64,000 bases of DNA from positions 1 through 64,000 of the forward strand of contig CAJNOL010000580.1 of assembly GCA_905250125.1 (NCBI GenBank), written 5' to 3'. Origin of the DNA: Rotaria sordida (lineage: Eukaryota; Rotifera; Eurotatoria; Philodinida; Philodinidae). The position numbers were made by a program, and so were the translations under genes. Of this stretch, positions 1 through 13,086 are shown piece by piece (within the stretch, counting starts at the first letter, position 1; each line of letters opens with the position of its first letter). The notes beneath the pieces are model-generated. The model worked only from the letters and a program-made list of their open reading frames with translations. It was not told the DNA's origin and made no database searches.

Positions 1-850
1 TGGTATTAAAGAATAAAAATCAGCTCGTGAAAGTCGAATGTGAATCTTATATGTTGGAAATAAAAAAAAAATTCAAAATTATTCGATTTAGAATTAAAAA
101 AAGTTGTTTCACCAGATTTTTATTGCAATTTACCAAAAAATCAATATTTTCATATTGAGAAATTTGTCAGATGAACTTTTTAAATTTGATATAAAATGAA
201 AATCTTTTATAGAATATTGAATATATATTATTTTAATTGATGAATAAACTTCTAGAGAATTATTTTGAATAGATTTAATTCAAGCAGATATATTACATAA
301 ACATATTATAGAATTTTATATAAATATTAACAATTTATCAATAGAATAAGATTTTACACTTGATTTATATATTCATTTTTCTATAGAAGAAAAACAATAT
401 TTAATTCAAGTTAAAACAATTGTTGATAATATTATAAATAAATCTATTCAACTTATTCCTACAATTAATAATAAAGTTCGAGATCGAATTAATAAAATGA
501 TATTAGAGATAATTAGGTTAACCATTTTCAGTTCTATCTCAATCACGATCGATATATAATGATTTACTTCTATGATTAATATTCAACAACTAATTTCTAT
601 AAACTATAAAGACAACAAATAAAAAGAATTTCAAGTTGATTAATAATAATATCTATTGATAAAATTAAAAATCATTTTTTAGAAGATGCATATGAACCTA
701 TGATAATACATAATTCCTAAACAATATAGATTATTTTACGCAAATCAACGTCTACTTTTTCATCAAACTAAACGATCAAGAATTAATCGAATTACATAAG
801 ATGCTTTCGATGATCGAGTTTCCGTTCCAACTGGAGCATAGGGACTAATC
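1..850 (+). pseudogene. Decayed coding relic of unknown family
   Basis: Parts of this stretch read like protein on the + strand but carry many stops. At about 280-530 a frame with blocks such as EEKQYLIQVKTIVDNI runs between stops. At about 715-860 another frame reads RLLFHQTKRSRINRI followed by DDRVSVPTGA. The stops are TAA or TAG, often where a glutamine codon would fit. I do not recognise the family. It may be a decayed transposable-element protein or a dead gene cut by the window edge. It could also be chance reading in AT-rich DNA, so confidence is low. Confidence 0.25.
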
Positions 851-1146
851 AAACATTAGATTGAAACTTTTTTTTTTTTTTTTATAGAACTTTATTGGAT
901 CTTTATATTTAATACTACTTAGGATTATTCAAATGTCGTGATGGAGCTAATTTATTTTCTTATAGAAGGCTTGATAAAATTTGCTTTTTGTATCCATCGA
1001 TAGTAAAAACCAAACTCTATTTTTCTATGGTAGTGGATCATTCTTCAACTAAAATCATAATAAGAAAATTGTCCATAATAGCTGTTTTTTCTATGAAATA
1101 TGAGATTATAAAAATGTCTATTTAAAAACAAAAAGGATGAGTAGAG

Positions 1147-1677
1147 ATTTTTTGAATAATTTTCAATAGAAACAAGATAGAGAGGTGCGATTTTTACTAT
1201 TGGAAAAAGGAGATGAAGACATATCGAATCATATATGAAAAGGTTTTTCTGTCTACTTTCCTAAGAGTTTTAGTCAAATGTTTTCAAAAAATTGATTTCT
1301 TTTCCTACGTTAAAAAAAGCGATTTTTCATCAAAATCACTAGAAAAACTGACGTTTTTCGATTATTTTCTTGAAAAAATGGAATAGTAAATTGCATTTCA
1401 ATGACTAGAATATCTTATTGGTAGTTGTTAATAATAGTGTCTTTACATAGTTTTGTAGCTCTTCATTTTCCGGTTCTATCACACTCCTCAAAAATCAATT
1501 AATTAATATGCCGATCATGAGAGGCATACTGTTTTATAAAACTTTTATGTAAAACTTTTAGGAAAGTAGTGAAAAAAATGTTTTCATATATGGTTCGACA
1601 TATCTTCATCTTCTCTTTCCAATTTTGAAGACCGCATCTCTCTAGGTCAATCCGTTGAAAACTTATTCCAAAAATAG
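1147..1677. repeat. Foldback repeat with imperfect inverted arms
   Basis: The arm at about 1147-1275 matches the reverse complement of about 1548-1677. Shared blocks include the reverse-complement match of GAGATGAAGACATATCGAA (about 1210) with the sequence near 1596-1614, and CTACTTTCCTAAGAGTTTTA (about 1254) with its partner near 1550-1570. The arms are roughly 80% alike, separated by about 270 bases of AT-rich DNA with no ORF. I could not fix exact ends or a target-site duplication. It looks like an old non-autonomous DNA element (MITE/foldback). Confidence 0.6.
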
Positions 1678-1679
1678 GA

Positions 1680-4600
1680 ACCGTCTTCGTTTTTTGAAAT
1701 TGACATTAGATTATGTCTGGATTAGTTCAATAATTTGTAAAGACAAGCCTTTTATTGTTAAATATCGTAATCGAATTTTCGTATTTAACATATGTACAAT
1801 TTGAATAGTTTTAATCGAAAGATTTTCCTATTTGACGTATACTTATTTAAAGACTGAGAATCAACAAAACAAAAATTCATATTGAATTTTTCAACTGAAA
1901 TTAATTTTAAAAAAAATCCTGATAAATTATATGTTATAGGAGCTTTTATTTTTCTCAAATAAATCCGATAAATGATTGAGATAAATGGAATAAATTTGAA
2001 GTGAAAATATAAAATAGATTGTTTTTGATAGATGATCTTAATAATAAGTTAACCTAGATATTAAATTAACTTACGAAACGAATTGATTTAATCTATTATT
2101 TTCTTATGTTTACTTTTATTTTATATGAAACAAATCAAATAAATTCATCCGATATGAATATTTGAATTATTTCGAATAAATTAAACAAATTATTTTCTAT
2201 TAATTTACTAAGAATGATAATCATTAAATAAAAGATTTCAATATGTTTTAAATCTAAAATAAATTCAATTTATATTAATGATTTCTATAATTGAGGAGAT
2301 TTTTCTGATGATCAACAAAAATCTCATTGTTATAGAAGTAAAGAAAAAATAGATAAAACTTGTTTTATGTTTTAGAATAAACTATTATTAGATAATCAAT
2401 TAATATAAAATCGAGTAAATAAATAATTTTGTTTTATTTAAAGATTGTTTTTAATATATTATTATTAAAATATTGAATAAAGATAGAATTTTATTTTATT
2501 TTATGTTAAATATTTATTATATATTCATATTTAATAACATTTTCATTTTTACTTTTGTTTTTTCAAACACCGAATTCCAATGCTTTTTTTTCTCATTTTT
2601 CCAATAAAAATTAAATAAAGAAAAATTCTTAAGAAGTTTTTTCAATGTGTTTTTAATTAATTGTCAATCGAGACCGTTTTATCTATATAAATCGAATATT
2701 TTCCTCATTTATTTTAGTTTTTAAAGAGGTTCATTTCGATAACAATCATTTATTCAGGAAAAAAGTTCATTACGAATATAATCTAGTTGCTTTTATCTCC
2801 AAAAGAAAAACATATCTATAATAGACAGTTTTCTTTTTTTCAAACTCTTTTTCTTGATATTATTCCCAATCGAAAAAAACATTTTATCTCTGAATAGAAC
2901 AAAAAATGTTTGAGAATTTTTTCTCGATAGATATTTTATGTCTTTTACTATTTTCCAGGTATAAAATCATCTTTTAAATAAAATATAAAAATTTTATCAA
3001 TAATTATCTCAAATATGTTCTTACATTGAGAGTCAACTTCAATATAATCTATTTTAAAACTGTTCTCAACTGTTAAAAGACGTTCTTCTCATGGGTCTTT
3101 ATTTAAAATCTGACTCAATTTTATACTCATATTGAATATAATTGTCAATATATTCGATAAATAAACAATTCTAGATTATTACTATTATTTATAAATTAAA
3201 TATAAAAGATTTAACAATAAATATACTTTATTTATCTCAATAATAAGTTAAATTTTTAAAAAATCATTTAGTTTTTGCTTCTATAGTAATATAATTTGCG
3301 AATTAACTTAAAAAAAGGAGAAAATTTTTATTAAAAAAAGTAAAATCTTTTCTTAAATAATAAAAGGATAAACAATGAATTAAAATATATATTTATAGAA
3401 TAATTCAGTTCAATATGATATTAACTATAATATTATCTATTTAAACAATTTTTATTTAAATATTTTATTTTATTTTATTATTGGAAAGAAAATAAATTAA
3501 TTCGATCGATCAATTATTTTCAATAAAATCTTTATATATATTGATAAAAGAATAACGCGTTATCACTTCAAATATATTCATTATGAAATAAATCAATTTA
3601 ATTATTAAACTGATATATAATCGATTAATTAACAAGAATATTTATTTAAATGATAGTTGAAATAAACCAGTGATCATATATTAATAGAAGAATTTTTAAG
3701 AAAACGGAATAAAACGAATTAATATAAATGTAAGTTGAATTATTTTATGTTAAATCAATATAGATTTAAATAATCTTATTCGATCAATTGAAATATATAA
3801 GAATAATATAACGATCGTTTACTATATAAAGATTGTTTATTTCGGATTGAAATCGTTGATTCTGGAAAAAAAACCTATTTATTTATTTCTCTCCTAAAAA
3901 TAAATATTTTATTTTCAAATAATTTAATCTAAAATATATTTATTGAAAAGGAATTGATTTTATAAAGTTTATTCAAGAATAAAATAAATGAAAAAACGAT
4001 TCGATTATTCTTATTTCTAAGTTAATAATTAAATATTATTCAATGAAAATCTATTCGATTAGAAATATTCTTACAGTTTCAATTCGAATTCTATTCATAT
4101 ATTAACTCTTTTCATTTAAAATTGTTAATCATTAATGTCTATATAACTAAATAATTATTTGAAATAATTCAAAGAAAAGTCTACAATGAAATTGAATCGA
4201 GTTTTTTTCTTTTAAACAAAAACAAGAGAATGTTTTAAAATAGTTTATTTAAGAATGTTATGATGAAGAATTGTTTTCTTGTTTTAAATATATTTATTGA
4301 TGAATAGATCAATTCTAAGATAAGATTGATCACAATAATGGTCGGATCTTTGTTTTAACTTTATTCCAAGATATAATCATAGTCACGTAGAATATTATTA
4401 TTATCATTCAACAAAGACAAATTAAACAAAACAGCATTTACAAATTTTTTTTTTAACTTACTTTATATTCAACTTATTATTCATAGAAATTTTATCTTAT
4501 TTTGATAAAAACAAAAAAAAAAAAATCTTATTTATCTAGATTATAAAATTTCTAGATCGAATTTGACCAATGACATTGAAAATAAAATATCGAAAACAAA

Positions 4601-6600
4601 TCTTATTCAATCAACAATCTTCTAGAGAATTCATTTATTATATAGTCAACATTTTTCGATAAGTTTATATTGATAAATCAATATCTAGAAAGGTCTTATA
4701 TACCATATTAGATGAAACTGATTCAAATTTCTAGAGAATATTCAATAAATTATTTTTATTTTAAAAAAAAAACGAGACCAAACTAACTCAATGTAAATAA
4801 AGGTGACCTTGAGAGATTGTTCTCATAAAGTGAAATAATTGATTGGTGGTTGATCATATTTATTTGATTAGACGACCATTTACGAATCTAAATATGTTTC
4901 TATCATTGAGAGAGAAGGAGAAAAAAAACAAGTTCTTGTCATTCTAAAAGTGTTTTTAATCGATTTTATTGAGTGAATGAATGATGATAGTTGGTGCCAT
5001 AGTTATGGGTATGTTGTTCAATCTATTTAAATAGTCATTTAGTTGTCAAATATTCGTTCTAGATTGAGTGAACATAGATCGAACAAACATGATTCGGATC
5101 ATTAATCTCATTCAATTTCTTTAGTTCAATAAATATTCGTTTTTTTTTTTCAATATAAATAACAAACATAATAGAACTTTTTCAACGATTATTCAAAAGA
5201 ATAATAGCTAAAAGGCATTTGGAGATTTATTACTTAAGATATTATTTTATCAATCAAATAGAAAAATAGAAGATTTTTTTTTAAAACTAAAAAGAATCTA
5301 GTAAACGTGCCTTATCACATATATGATATAAAATGATCATTAATCGATATTGATTCTTTGGATAAAATTGATATTTAAAAAAGGTGAAGAATTCTATATT
5401 ATAGATAGAATAGATAGATAGATCAGAATAACATAATAGACATTCAAAGATAAATACCGACAAAAGATATTCGAAAGAGATACATCAATCAGTTCATTTC
5501 GATCATTTATTATTTATTTCATTCGTTAACAATAATATTCATAAAAAGTTTTTTTTTTATTTAAACGAAATTATTTTCAAATATTCTAATTCAAAGAAAA
5601 ATAAATTCTTTTTTATTTTCTTAATAGAATTAAATCAAATGTTTTTTATTTCGAATTTAATTAAAATAAATATTCATTCGATTCATATTAAATTAATATG
5701 AAAAATTTTTCGATTTTATAAAACCTAACAAATTATTTCCTATAAAACAAATCGGTTTTTATCTTATTTCAAATTCAATTTTAAACGTTTCACTTTGTCA
5801 AATCAATATGAATTAATCGTTTCTATTCTTGATTTCGCTCTGACTATGATTGAATATATTATAGAAACATTGATTATATCAAAATCTTAGAAGATCTTTC
5901 ACAATTGATTTATTTTCAATATTTATCTTTCGAAAATATTTCTTATTGATAGATATCATTTAATAGACACATTTTTATTTTATCCAACTATTTATATCAA
6001 AAACTATTTAATTATAATTTTAACTTTACTCAATCGAAATAATTAACTAAGACTGATACTTTTTTATTATTTATCTTAATAGTTAAATAAAAATCGTCTA
6101 CTTATATTGAATTGAAAGAAATTTAAATAAATCTCAACGATAAATCGATTATCTTATATAAAATTTAAAATCTTATTGAAAATGATAACGATATATTATT
6201 TATTTATTTTTATTAAATATAATTGTTTATTATATATGAAAATATTGATTCGAGAAAGAAAATCAATTTTACTATTAAATCATATTCAACAATTCAAAAA
6301 CAATTTACTATTTTATTGATATTAAAACGATAAATATCTTTAATTATTCCTCTTCTATTATTAATTATAAAATATGAAACAGTTTTTAGTTGAAAAAAAA
6401 AATTCTCTAAAAAGAAAAATTCTTATTCTATAATAACTGTTAGAAATATAAAATAAAATAATAAATTTGAGAATAAAAAAGATTTATTCCAAAAAAAAAT
6501 AATCTATCATTGTGATGTTTTTTTTTCTTGTATATATGTTCGAAATGATTGATTTATTTCTTAGATGTTATGTTTGTTCGATAGATGAAACATCGATATA
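1680..6600. other. AT-rich intergenic DNA, nothing recognised
   Basis: About 4.9 kb of AT-rich sequence upstream of the Hox gene. I see no ORF with coding character, no RNA gene and no clear repeat beyond A/T runs and a short GATA-type microsatellite near 5407-5422. Some of it may be cis-regulatory DNA for the Hox gene, but I see nothing to support a specific element. Confidence 0.5.
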
Positions 6601-7017
6601 TCGACTCGACTCATTCTTCTGTTTTTTTTCTCTTTTCTTTTTACACCAATCAAAAATAAGATCGTCGAAGAACATGTTGATAGAATCTTGATTGGTTATA
6701 CTCGTTGTGTCCCTTGTCAGAGAGAGGAAAAAAAAAAGAAAGAAAAATCGATATTTCTCTCTTGATCGTAGCTTTTTTTTTTATGATATCCATTAATCGA
6801 TTTAATGGGTCGTTTTGTGTGACAGGGTTTGCTTACATAGATTTCTCTCATCATTTGATCAGTTGATCTGTAAGAGTCTCTTTACAATCATTAATAACAT
6901 CTATCGTAGAGGATCATTTACCGTTACACTTAGCTTAATAATCAGTCAGTTCACTTCAATCTGAGACTATCATTAACAAGAAAAAAAAACAGAAGAGAAA
7001 GAAAAAGAAAAAAAAAC
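6600..7017 (+). promoter_or_regulatory. Upstream/5'UTR region of the Hox gene
   Basis: This segment has visibly higher GC than the DNA to its left and lies directly before the Hox start codon. It holds non-repetitive blocks, for example around 6655-6720 and 6815-6960, and ends in a purine-rich leader of A and GA runs just before the ATG at 7018. The likely content is promoter plus 5'UTR. No TATA box or initiator can be assigned with confidence. Confidence 0.35.
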
Positions 7018-7399
7018 ATGAGTTCTCTATCGTCCTATCCAATAGCTTCATCTCTCCATACGATGAACAATAATAATAATAATAATAATCATCATCATCA
7101 TTATGGAACTGACGGACTAAATATAAATTATACTCAAAGAACACATCAATTATCTGAAAACAGTATTAATATGAGAAACGAATCTTCTTCGAGTTCATCA
7201 TGTCTTCTACAATCACCAATTGTTGATTATTATGGTCAACATTCATATAATCAAACACAAAATCGTACACTACAACATTATACTCATCAAAATCATCATA
7301 TTTATCAAGATAATACAAATCATTTATATAGATATAATCTTATTCCATCATCATCATCATCAAACATTCTACCAAGGTAACATTTTATTTTAAATTAAC

Positions 7400-7434
<35 letters not shown>

Positions 7435-9223
7435 TTAATATTATTAGTTCTTGTGTATATCCTTGTTCAAATAGTTCAAATATAAATTATAATCACCAAA
7501 ATGTTGTTTTATCATGTTCAAATAGTGTTCAACAATCAGATATGATTAATTCAATAAATCCAATGACAATTGATCTATATGGTTTATCAATGAGTCCTCC
7601 TCAAGGTTCATCATCAATTCTAGGAAATGGTTCATCATCATCTCCTCGACCATCTTCAACTGATCATATAACAACAACAACAACAACAACAAATTCTAAT
7701 GATATTATTCCATTATCAACATCAATTGATTCAATATCATCATCATCATCATCAATATCAAAACAACAAACTCCTCCTGTTATTTATCCATGGATGCGAA
7801 AAGTCCATATCAACAATCCAGGTTAGATATTCTATCGTAGATATCATGTGTTGTTTTGGTTTTGTTTCGGTTTTGATGAGAAAAGAAAGAGTAAAGAGTA
7901 AAGAGTAAACTATTGATGATGACAGGCAACATCGACAAGATTAATGATTCAATGTGAGACACGTGCAGTCAGGCACCATATCAATTATTGATTTGAATGA
8001 AAAGGAGGAGAGAATAACACACGATCAGAACATTAATTCAATCCTATAGAACAAACCAGATTGAGTTATTTATTAATCGACCAACACCGATCAAATTTGA
8101 TGTTTTTTTTTTTTGTTTTTTTTAAAATAATAATCTTATCGTTTATCTAATCATTGATTATTTATTTGTCACATAAATGAATATGATTAACTTTGATTTA
8201 ATATGTTTATTTTGTTCGACACGTTTATTTGAATGTATATTTAATGATTGAAGCAAATATCATTTCGATTGAAAATGTCAAACATATATATTCTCTCAGC
8301 TTGATTCATAGATATATGTTATATTCACTTTTCAATAGAATATTTAACCTTTACCTTTTAAAACATTCAACAACAGACTTCATTTATCATTAGACTTTAC
8401 AGAAATCAACTTCAAATAAAAAAACAAAACAAAACAAAACAAAACAGTACTCCTCTTATCATTGAATAAATACGTGACCAAAATTTGCTCAATATAAGAG
8501 AATAAACGAGAAATATTATATTAATTATAATAAAAATACCATTTTTTCTTTTATTCTTAAATAGCCGATCTATTTTAACAGACAGTTGAACTAATATATG
8601 GATAAAAATCGAAATAAATATATAAAAAAAAATTCTTTTTAAAATTTAGTTATTAATTATACAAATGGAGAAACAAAACGAGCTCGTACAGCTTATACTC
8701 GTCATCAAGTATTAGGTAAAGATAAATATCGTTTTTTTTGTTAATTTTTTTATAAATAAATTGATTAATTAATTAAATAGAATTAGAAAAAGAATTTCAT
8801 TTTTCGAAATATTTAACTCGTCGACGACGAATTGAAATAGCTCATGGACTTGTTTTAACTGAAAGGTTATTTTTATTTTCGAATATTATTAATTATATAT
8901 GAATATATTTTATTTATTTTTTTATTTAAAGACAAATCAAAATTTGGTTTCAAAATCGGTTAGTTTAGTTATTTAATAAAAAAAAAAAAAAAGGTAAAAA
9001 AAAGTTTCTATATTATAATAGAAGAATGAAATGGAAAAAAGATCATAAATTACCAAATACAAAATCTAAATTACCTGATCAATTACCAGCAGCATCAACA
9101 TCATCAGATTCTTCATCACCTAATATAATAAAAAAAGAAGAACAAGAAGATGATTTAGATTCAATTCGAATGTCAACTTTTATAAAAGAAGAATCATTCG
9201 AGAATGATGATTCTTCGAATTAA
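7018..9223 (+). CDS. Hox4: Hox4/Deformed-type homeodomain transcription factor
   Basis: Six exons: 7018-7376, 7448-7821, 8650-8715, 8781-8865, 8932-8958 and 9022-9223, giving 370 aa; all introns are GT-AG and in frame. The N-terminal two thirds is low complexity, rich in Asn, His, Ser and Thr runs. The hexapeptide YPWM, which contacts the PBC/Extradenticle partner, is at about 233-236, followed by a 16-residue linker and the homeodomain at about 253-312. The recognition helix reads [13 protein letters not shown] with Gln50 and Asn51. [11 protein letters not shown] and the KLPNTK tail after the homeodomain are typical of Hox4/Dfd. The homeobox is split over four exons, one of only 27 nt. It acts in the nucleus in anterior-posterior patterning. 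No other Hox gene lies in the window. Group 4 is favoured by the KLPNTK tail; group 5 is less likely. Confidence 0.93.
7400..7428 (+). repeat. 29-nt poly(A) run in Hox intron 1
   Basis: An uninterrupted run of 29 A inside the 71-nt first intron of the Hox gene. It makes up over a third of the intron and is likely length-variable. Confidence 0.9.
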
Positions 9224-10330
9224 TATATTCAAGAATAATTTCTTTTCTTTTTTTCTTAATTGAGGATGACATTCTTTAAATAGACATGATCATCTATTTT
9301 TTATAACAAAAACAAAATCTTCTATTTAGACTTTTTTTTTTTCTTTTTTCTTGCATATATTCATCTTTGTCTGAATGATTTTTTTCTTATTGTTGTTGTT
9401 CTTGTTTTGTATTATGTCATATAAGAGCCAAAATAAACGAATCTCAATAATTCAACATATTACTCGCCTTTTTTTTTCTTCAATTTATTTATTATTAAAT
9501 ATTCAATATTCAATATTAGTTTAACTTGTTCGAGTTTATCTCAACATAAGATAAATAAACATTTTATTGTTATATTGAAAAGTTTCAATAGTTATTATAT
9601 AATATAAACAATTTTCTTTTTTACTTTTTCAAATCTCTTTAATGAAATGTGAAGAATAAAAATATTCTTATATGTTTTTTTCTCTCTTTCTCTTTCTCTC
9701 GTCTCTTATTGTTAAATTGATAAATGATCAATTCAGTTAAAGTAAGACAAATGACAAATTCATATGGTTGATCTTCTGTGTTTTTTTTCGTTGTCGTCGT
9801 CAGATGGTTATCGTGTCTTTGAATGAAACATGCGGCATGACATTTTATTTAACTTTTTTTCTCGTTTTTTTTCTTTTTTATTCTTGTCCAACTGCATCGT
9901 TTGATCATCGATAGAAAGGAAAGCGAATCATTAATAATCTTATTCGTTTTTTTCTTTTTTCTTTTTTCTCTCTTTCTTGTCTTTTCAACAAACAGACAAG
10001 AATAAAAAGAAATATCTATCTCTCTTTCTCTCTCTCTCTCTTGGTTGAAAGACCGATAGAAACAACGAATGTATGTATATATATATATATGGTGAAAAAG
10101 CTCATTTGTCTTGTTTGGGCGAACATAGTTTATAATGAGTTTTTCTTTTCCTCAACTGACATAGTCGCTCGAGACATGCTCGCTTCTTTCGACTCATTTA
10201 TCTAAATAGTCAATGTCGATGTAACGACTAACCAATCTAGAGAATACAACGATCAATGATATAGACAAACTAAACTTCTACACGATCAACTAACTCAGAC
10301 AACATCTTTCTTTTTTTTTTTTTAGCACGC
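9224..10330 (+). other. Hox 3'UTR and GC-richer downstream DNA
   Basis: The 3'UTR follows the stop at 9221-9223. A canonical AATAAA at 9432-9437 is a likely polyadenylation signal. Beyond it, about 9750-9930 and 10090-10330 are less AT-rich and non-repetitive apart from CT tracts, with no ORF. Such sequence in an otherwise featureless AT-rich genome could be conserved regulatory DNA; that is inference only. Confidence 0.4.
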
Positions 10331-11672
10331 ACATTAATCAATAGATTTATCAATAAACATGACATTGAAAATCTTTTCTTTTTTTTTCCTCTTTATTTTT
10401 CAATATAGAAGAGAGAAAACATAATCGATTTATTTCTACGTTAAAATTAATATTAATCTTAGAGAAATTCTTTTAAAAAAATGAAAAAATCAATCGAAAA
10501 AAAAGTAAAATAAATGATCATTGAATAGAATTGAGAATAAACATATTTAATAAAGTAAATTATTTCAAGATATTTTTTATTATCGTTTATAAATATATAT
10601 TGACATTTTTTAGTTTTATTTAAATAAAAATCAATTTATATTTTAAATTAATTCGAAAAAGATTTTTTCATAAAAAACTATTTGGAACAAAATTGATATT
10701 AGACCAGTTTAGAAAATCGAATTATTTATATCTATTTATAGAATTTAAAATATATCTTAAATTGAATAAGATATATATTTCATTTAAATAATCATTATAG
10801 AATAGAATATAATCTAGAAATCATTTTTTATTATTATATTCAATATTAAATAATATACTCAAACAAAAAACAAACCGATCAATTCGGAGTAAAACTATTC
10901 ATTTTCAAAGAGTACGACGATTATTCTTGTTTCACTTTTTTTTTCAAGAAAATTATTCGAATAAATTATGTTTTTATTTTTATTTGATTATTTTTCTATA
11001 TATTCTCTTATTGATAAATCAACCGAGATTAACAACCAAATAGATTTTCTTTCGTAGGTCATGAAAATCTAAGAGAATAGATTTTCAAAATGAACTTTTG
11101 TTTTTTTTTAAATATTAAAAAAATATTCTGATTAGAATAATTCGATTCATTTTCAGTATCATCGAAAACTTCTTGTTATCAGACTAAATGAAAAAAATAA
11201 ACAAACTCGATTTTATCAACAATTTTTTTTTCTCTAGAGATTTATTTTTAAAAATCTTATTAAGTTAAAAAATTCGAAGAAATATTTCTAAATATATGTT
11301 TTTATTTTTGGTTAAACAAAGATATTAAATCAGTTCGACAACTGATAGAAGTTTATTCGTTATATTAAGATAACAATTCTACTCAATATAGATTATTTAC
11401 TATTATAATCAATTACTTTTTTTTAAATCTGCTATTAATTAAAATAGAACGATTCATTTTCCTTCACTTTTTATTTCAAAACAAAAATATCCAAACTTCA
11501 GATTTTGAGTAAGAACAATATACCAATCATATCTCAAATCAATCTAATTTATAGATTTATCAATGTTAAACATCGTCGAAATCGTTTCTATTACAGTTTA
11601 ATATTTATACAACTCGATTTTATATTCAAATTTTTATTCTTAAACAAATTTTTTCTATAATAAACATATTTA
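10331..11672. other. AT-rich intergenic DNA
   Basis: No coding, RNA or repeat feature recognised. It separates the Hox 3' region from the first foldback element. Confidence 0.5.
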
Positions 11673-12231
11673 CTTACGGTCAACCAAAAGTTGTGATCAC
11701 CGTGTTTAAAGGATCTTGTCAGATAAGGTTATCTATTCATAAAGGAATAATCAAATATACCATCTTATAGACCTTTTTACGGCACATAGAATAATATATA
11801 GGAAATCATCTTTTTATAAGACTTTCAACAAACTAAACTCAATTTACTGATAGATGACTACACACAAAAACTTACACTCACACCCGACCATCATTGGTTA
11901 CTCAATATTGGGCTCCTTTATATTAGTCGAAAGTATTTGGAAAATATTTTCTTCTCACATACGATTTTCTAGAGTTTTTGACGGACTACAATCTGATATA
12001 AGTAGCATCTTCGGTCATCTTGTCGGTGTGGGTGTGTGAGCGTAGTTGTCTATCAATAAATTGAGTCTAGTTCGTTGAAATTCTTACGAAAAGAGGATTT
12101 CCTATATACGATTCAACGCGCTGGAAAAAGCTCTATAAGATGTTATATTTGCTTTTTCCTTTTGTGAATAAATAATCTTATCCGAGAAGATCCTTTAAAC
12201 ATCGTGATCAGAACTTTTGGTAAACTCTAAG
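11673..12231. mobile_element. Non-autonomous TA-flanked foldback element
   Basis: A 559-bp element with long imperfect inverted arms. About 11673-11905 pairs with the reverse complement of about 12000-12231, including AACCAAAAGTTGTGATCAC on the left against its counterpart on the right and a shared GTTTAAAGGATCTT block. TA dinucleotides flank both ends (11671-11672 and 12232-12233), the target-site signature of Tc1/mariner elements. There is no transposase; the 61-codon ORF across the centre has no coding character. Element ends would be CTTAC/CTTAG. Confidence 0.75.
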
Positions 12232-12521
12232 TAATATAGTTTGGTTTGTTTTTGTTCGAATCAATGATTATTAAATAGTCTTAAAATTGATTGTTTAACA
12301 TAATTGATTTATTTCTATGTAATTTGTTTGTTTCTCTATTATCTATAAGTTGAGTCACTTTTTCCTGAGCGAACATTTTAAAATATGAGATATATTTGAC
12401 AAATTTGTCAACATTTATTTAATTAAATATTTTATTCAATAATTATAATTGAATATATTATTTCATTAACAATCAACTCTAAAACAAAAGATTGTTAAAA
12501 TAGAAAAATTCAATCGATATA

Positions 12522-13084
12522 CAGGGTGGCCCAAAAGTCACGCACCCGAAAACAAATTGAATATCTCCATAACGGCTCTAGCAAACTGGCTGATTTTTTT
12601 ACCACTAGTAAACGCATATTTACACTCCATATCCATAAAGACAAGGCGAGAGTGAACCCTTTTTTTAAGTGTCACTATTGACTTTAACCAAAAAATTTTA
12701 ATTTTTCACAGGTGGAAAAAAAACAATGTAATGGGTGGCGCAAAAGTCACTTTACCGAAAAAAAGTTGAATATCTCCATTACGGCTCCAGCAAACTAGCT
12801 GATTTTTTTATCAATTCTAGAGGTATGTTCAAGATTTATATCCATAAAGACATGCCTAAAGAGATCCTTTGTTAAGTATATTGGTTTTTTTCATCTGTAA
12901 AAAAAAGTAAAATTTTTTTGTTTCGATTAATAGTGATACTTAACAAAGGACTTCTCTAGGCATGTCTTTATGGATATAAAGCTTGAACATGCCTCTAGCA
13001 TTGATAAAAAAATCAGCTAGTTTGCTCTAGCCATAATAGAGATATTCAATTTTTTTTCGGGTGCGTGACTTTTGGGCCACCCTG
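12522..13084. mobile_element. Tc1/mariner-type MITE with a duplicated arm
   Basis: A 563-bp element with ends CAGGGTGGCCCAAAAGTCAC and its exact reverse complement, flanked by TA on both sides (12520-12521 and 13085-13086). Inside, a second direct copy of the left end starts near 12732 (GGGTGGCGCAAAAGTCAC). This inner copy forms a long hairpin with the right arm, through matching ATCCATAAAGACATGCCTA and CTTAACAAAGGA blocks. The structure is therefore left arm, repeated left arm, inverted right arm. No ORF is present. A transposase supplied elsewhere must mobilise it. Confidence 0.85.
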
Positions 13085-13086
13085 TA

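Noticed and set aside
6956..7144. Minus-strand ORF with poly-Tyr and poly-Phe
   Set aside because: Antisense of the Asn/His repeat and the A-rich leader of the Hox gene.
7699..7908. + strand ORF overlapping Hox exon 2 in another frame
   Set aside because: Out-of-frame reading of the Ser-rich region; the YPWM frame is the real one.
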